From Embleya sp049739465 (GTDB taxonomy: Bacteria > Actinomycetota > Actinomycetes > Streptomycetales > Streptomycetaceae): a DNA stretch of 64,000 nucleotides. Shown in pieces: positions 62,501 to 64,000 of this stretch (the stretch's first letter is position 1; every line of letters starts with the position of its first letter). Below the pieces are notes generated by a model. That model was not told the DNA's origin. It was given only the letters and a program-made list of their open reading frames with translations, and did no database searches. The stretch covers positions 1-64,000 of the forward strand of contig NZ_JBMHHY010000040.1 in NCBI RefSeq assembly GCF_049739465.1, read 5' to 3'. The position numbers and the translations under genes are program-made.

Positions 62501-63523
62501 TCAGATCTGCGAGGCCAGATTCGTCCCTTTCAGGTTCGCCCCTTTCAGGTTCGCCCCGTTGAGGTTCGCCCCGTCCAGGTTCGCCCCGGTCAGGTTCGCG
62601 CGGGTCAGGCCCGCGTCGCTCAAGCCCGCGTCGGTCAGGCCCGCCCCGTTCAGGTGCGCGCCGTCCAGGTGCGCGTGGGTCAGATGCGCGTCGGTCAGGT
62701 TCACGCCGTTCAGATATGCGTCGTTCAGGTGCGCGCCGGTCAGAAACGCGCCCATCAGGCTCGCGCCGTTCAGGTACGCGCCGTTCAGGTGCGCGTTGTG
62801 CAGGTGCGCGTCGCGCAGGTTCGCGCTGGTCAGGGTCGCGCCGTTCAGGTGCGCGTCGCGCAGGTTCGCGCCGCGCAGGCTCGCGCCGTTCAGGTGCGCG
62901 TCGCGCAGGTTCGCGCCGTTCAGGTGCGCGTCGCGCAGGTTCGCGCCGCGCAGGCTCGCGCCGCGCAGATTGGCGCCGCTCAGGTGAAGGCAGGACAGAT
63001 CGACCAGGGCGCCGGTGGGCTTGAGGAGTCCGAGGGTGGTCAGGGCCGTCTGCACGTCCGGGTCGGGATGGTCGGGCAGACCCTTCGTCCCGGCGGCGGG
63101 GGCGCGGTCGCGGAGGAACGCGACGAGGATGCGCGTGATGTGGTCCTTCTGTTCCGGGGCGTCCTGGACGATCTGCTCCAACGCGAAGATCCCGCCCGAC
63201 CGCACGTACGGCAGATCGGACCCCAGACGCTCCAGCGCCTTGGTGAACCGCTCGGTCACCTGACCACGACGATTGAGCCGGAAGTTGCGGGCCGTGTACA
63301 ACAACGCGAACCCCGCACCCAGGGCGGCCAACCCCTGGATCGTCGCCAACCGGAACTGCCCCTCGGCCTGCGCACGCGTCGCCGGGTCCAGCCGGTCCCA
63401 CCCCGGCCGCGACATCGGCACCAGCGCGTGCACCACCGCCGCCCCCCACACCACGGCCACCACCACAACCGCCACCGCGCCGACCGCAGCCCACACCCGC
63501 CAACCCCACCCAGGACGCCTCAT
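62501..63523 (-). CDS. Membrane-anchored pentapeptide-repeat protein
   Basis: 340 residues from ATG at 63,523 (MRRPGWGWRVW). An upstream ATG at 63,559 adds 12 residues. One transmembrane helix is at about residues 9-35 (VWAAVGAVAVVVVAVVWGAA) and a second near 60-80 (IQGLAALGAGFALLYTARNF). A cytosolic segment of about 95 residues follows (VTERFTKALERLGSDLPYVR). Some 28-30 pentapeptide repeats of the A(N/H)L(R/N)x type (ANLRD AHLNG and similar) run from about residue 180 to the end, encoded by 15-bp tandem repeats at 62,520-62,990. It forms a right-handed beta-helix. Function unknown. Confidence 0.88.
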   Translation of the reverse strand: MRRPGWGWRVWAAVGAVAVVVVAVVWGAAVVHALVPMSRPGWDRLDPATRAQAEGQFRLATIQGLAALGAGFALLYTARNFRLNRRGQVTERFTKALERLGSDLPYVRSGGIFALEQIVQDAPEQKDHITRILVAFLRDRAPAAGTKGLPDHPDPDVQTALTTLGLLKPTGALVDLSCLHLSGANLRGASLRGANLRDAHLNGANLRDAHLNGASLRGANLRDAHLNGATLTSANLRDAHLHNAHLNGAYLNGASLMGAFLTGAHLNDAYLNGVNLTDAHLTHAHLDGAHLNGAGLTDAGLSDAGLTRANLTGANLDGANLNGANLKGANLKGTNLASQI

Positions 63524-63764
63524 CCCCACATGGAACAGCGCGGCCGAACCGCCCCGCACGCAAAACAGGGGACCGCCCCGATTCCGAGGGGACTCCCCAG
63601 CAACACGCCCGAAACCGAGGCCCGCGTCCGGTCCGATCCCCGACGGACCGATTACCCGTCGCCTGCCCCGTCGCCTGGGGCGTCGTCCTTGGAAACGACG
63701 GGGCCCACGACGGCATCCGGGCCGGTCGGGGGCCGATGTGCACCCCCGAAAATGCGCAGCCTGT

Positions 63765-63794
63765 ATAGGGGAATGTGTACGTGAACACCCCTAT
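63765..63794. terminator. Hairpin at the end of the helicase-associated-domain gene
   Basis: ATAGGGG (63,765-63,771) pairs with CCCCTAT (63,788-63,794). The right arm includes the stop codon of the minus-strand gene ending at 63,791. Probable terminator of that gene. Confidence 0.45.
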
Positions 63795-64000
63795 CCACCC
63801 CCGGCCGGCCCCGACGCGGCCCGCTGCTCACGTTGCCGGGCATTCGCCAGCGCCACCCCCAACTTCACCGCATGCTCGGCACCGCGCACCGCGACGCTCT
63901 CGACGTGTTTGCGCGGCACGGTCAAGTGCCCCTCCCTCTCCCGGTACGCCGCTGCCGCGGTCAGGGTCAGCGTCCACCGGTCCGGCGCCGCCCTCCGCTG
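63791..64000 (-). CDS. Helicase-associated (HA) domain protein, 3' end only
   Basis: The minus strand entering from the right edge reads DRWTLTLTAAAAYREREGHL, then TVPRKHVESV and EHAVKLGVALANARQREQRA, with a TAG at 63,791. AAYREREGHL.VP..HVE is the repeated HA motif found in the C-terminal parts of streptomycete helicase-like proteins. Only the last 69 residues lie in the window, so intactness of the rest is unknown. Confidence 0.7.
   Translation of the reverse strand, partial: QRRAAPDRWTLTLTAAAAYREREGHLTVPRKHVESVAVRGAEHAVKLGVALANARQREQRAASGPAGGG

Noticed and set aside
62399..63784. Plus-strand repeat protein of 461 codons
   Set aside because: It is the complementary strand of the pentapeptide repeats. 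The minus strand has the proper A(N/H)L pattern and membrane anchor.

Overview
The window is very GC-rich, uses GTG starts freely and has strongly G/C-biased third codon positions. Its gene families (PaaN-type phenylacetate catabolism, PucR/CdaR, TetR and ArsR regulators, many streptomycete-type hypothetical proteins) point to a filamentous actinomycete, most likely a Streptomyces-like streptomycete. Genus and species cannot be told from the sequence alone.

Layout. (1) 1-16,000 is decayed accessory DNA. It holds IS3, ISL3, IS256 and IS5 relics and a broken FAD oxidoreductase. Intact genes here are a TetR regulator divergent from a metallo-beta-lactamase/carboxymuconolactone-decarboxylase fusion, an ArsR-like regulator, a secreted protein, a lipoprotein and several hypothetical genes. 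(2) 16,431-23,160 is a nest of mobile DNA beside a 2[4Fe-4S] ferredoxin gene. An IS5-family element is split by an apparently intact 2.5-kb group II intron encoding an RT-HNH protein. Its 5' part is cut by an ISL3-family element with near-perfect 35-bp inverted repeats that carries a barstar-like gene. An Imm32-like immunity gene follows. (3) 23,160-25,840 has small hypothetical genes. (4) 25,840-46,801 is an intact catabolic region on the + strand. It starts with a VOC protein and a PucR-type regulator. Next comes a translationally coupled module of P450, polysaccharide-deacetylase-like protein, FAH-family hydrolase, 2Fe-2S ferredoxin and ferredoxin reductase. A 2-oxoacid dehydrogenase E1-alpha/E1-beta/E2 set follows, then a phenylacetate cluster paaN-J-F-H-G-A-B-C-D-E-K. 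(5) 46,830-50,435 is a decayed tniA-tniB-tniQ transposon next to a 192-bp MITE-like repeat. (6) 50,436-57,200 has an NAD(P)-binding oxidoreductase, an ABM-like protein and a TetR regulator with a palindromic operator. Several truncated genes follow, and then an initiator tRNA-fMet. (7) 57,200-64,000 has a secreted trypsin-like protease, the second copy of the 192-bp repeat, gene fragments, a PIMT-like methyltransferase coupled to a 43-residue Asp/Pro-rich peptide (candidate imiditide-type RiPP), a ParE-like toxin homologue, a membrane-anchored pentapeptide-repeat protein and the 3' end of a helicase-associated-domain gene.

How the genes work together. PaaK makes phenylacetyl-CoA, PaaABCDE epoxidises the ring, PaaG isomerises the epoxide to the oxepin and PaaN oxidises the ring-opened aldehyde. 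PaaF, PaaH and the thiolase carry out beta-oxidation to acetyl-CoA and succinyl-CoA. The upstream dehydrogenase complex could feed acyl-CoA esters such as phenylacetyl-CoA from phenylpyruvate. The P450 module probably starts catabolism of an unknown aromatic or heterocyclic substrate under the PucR-type regulator. These last two roles are inferences from context. The catabolic block is intact while both flanks are full of frameshifted genes, IS relics and abrupt gene-fragment junctions, which looks like a variable chromosomal region or arm.
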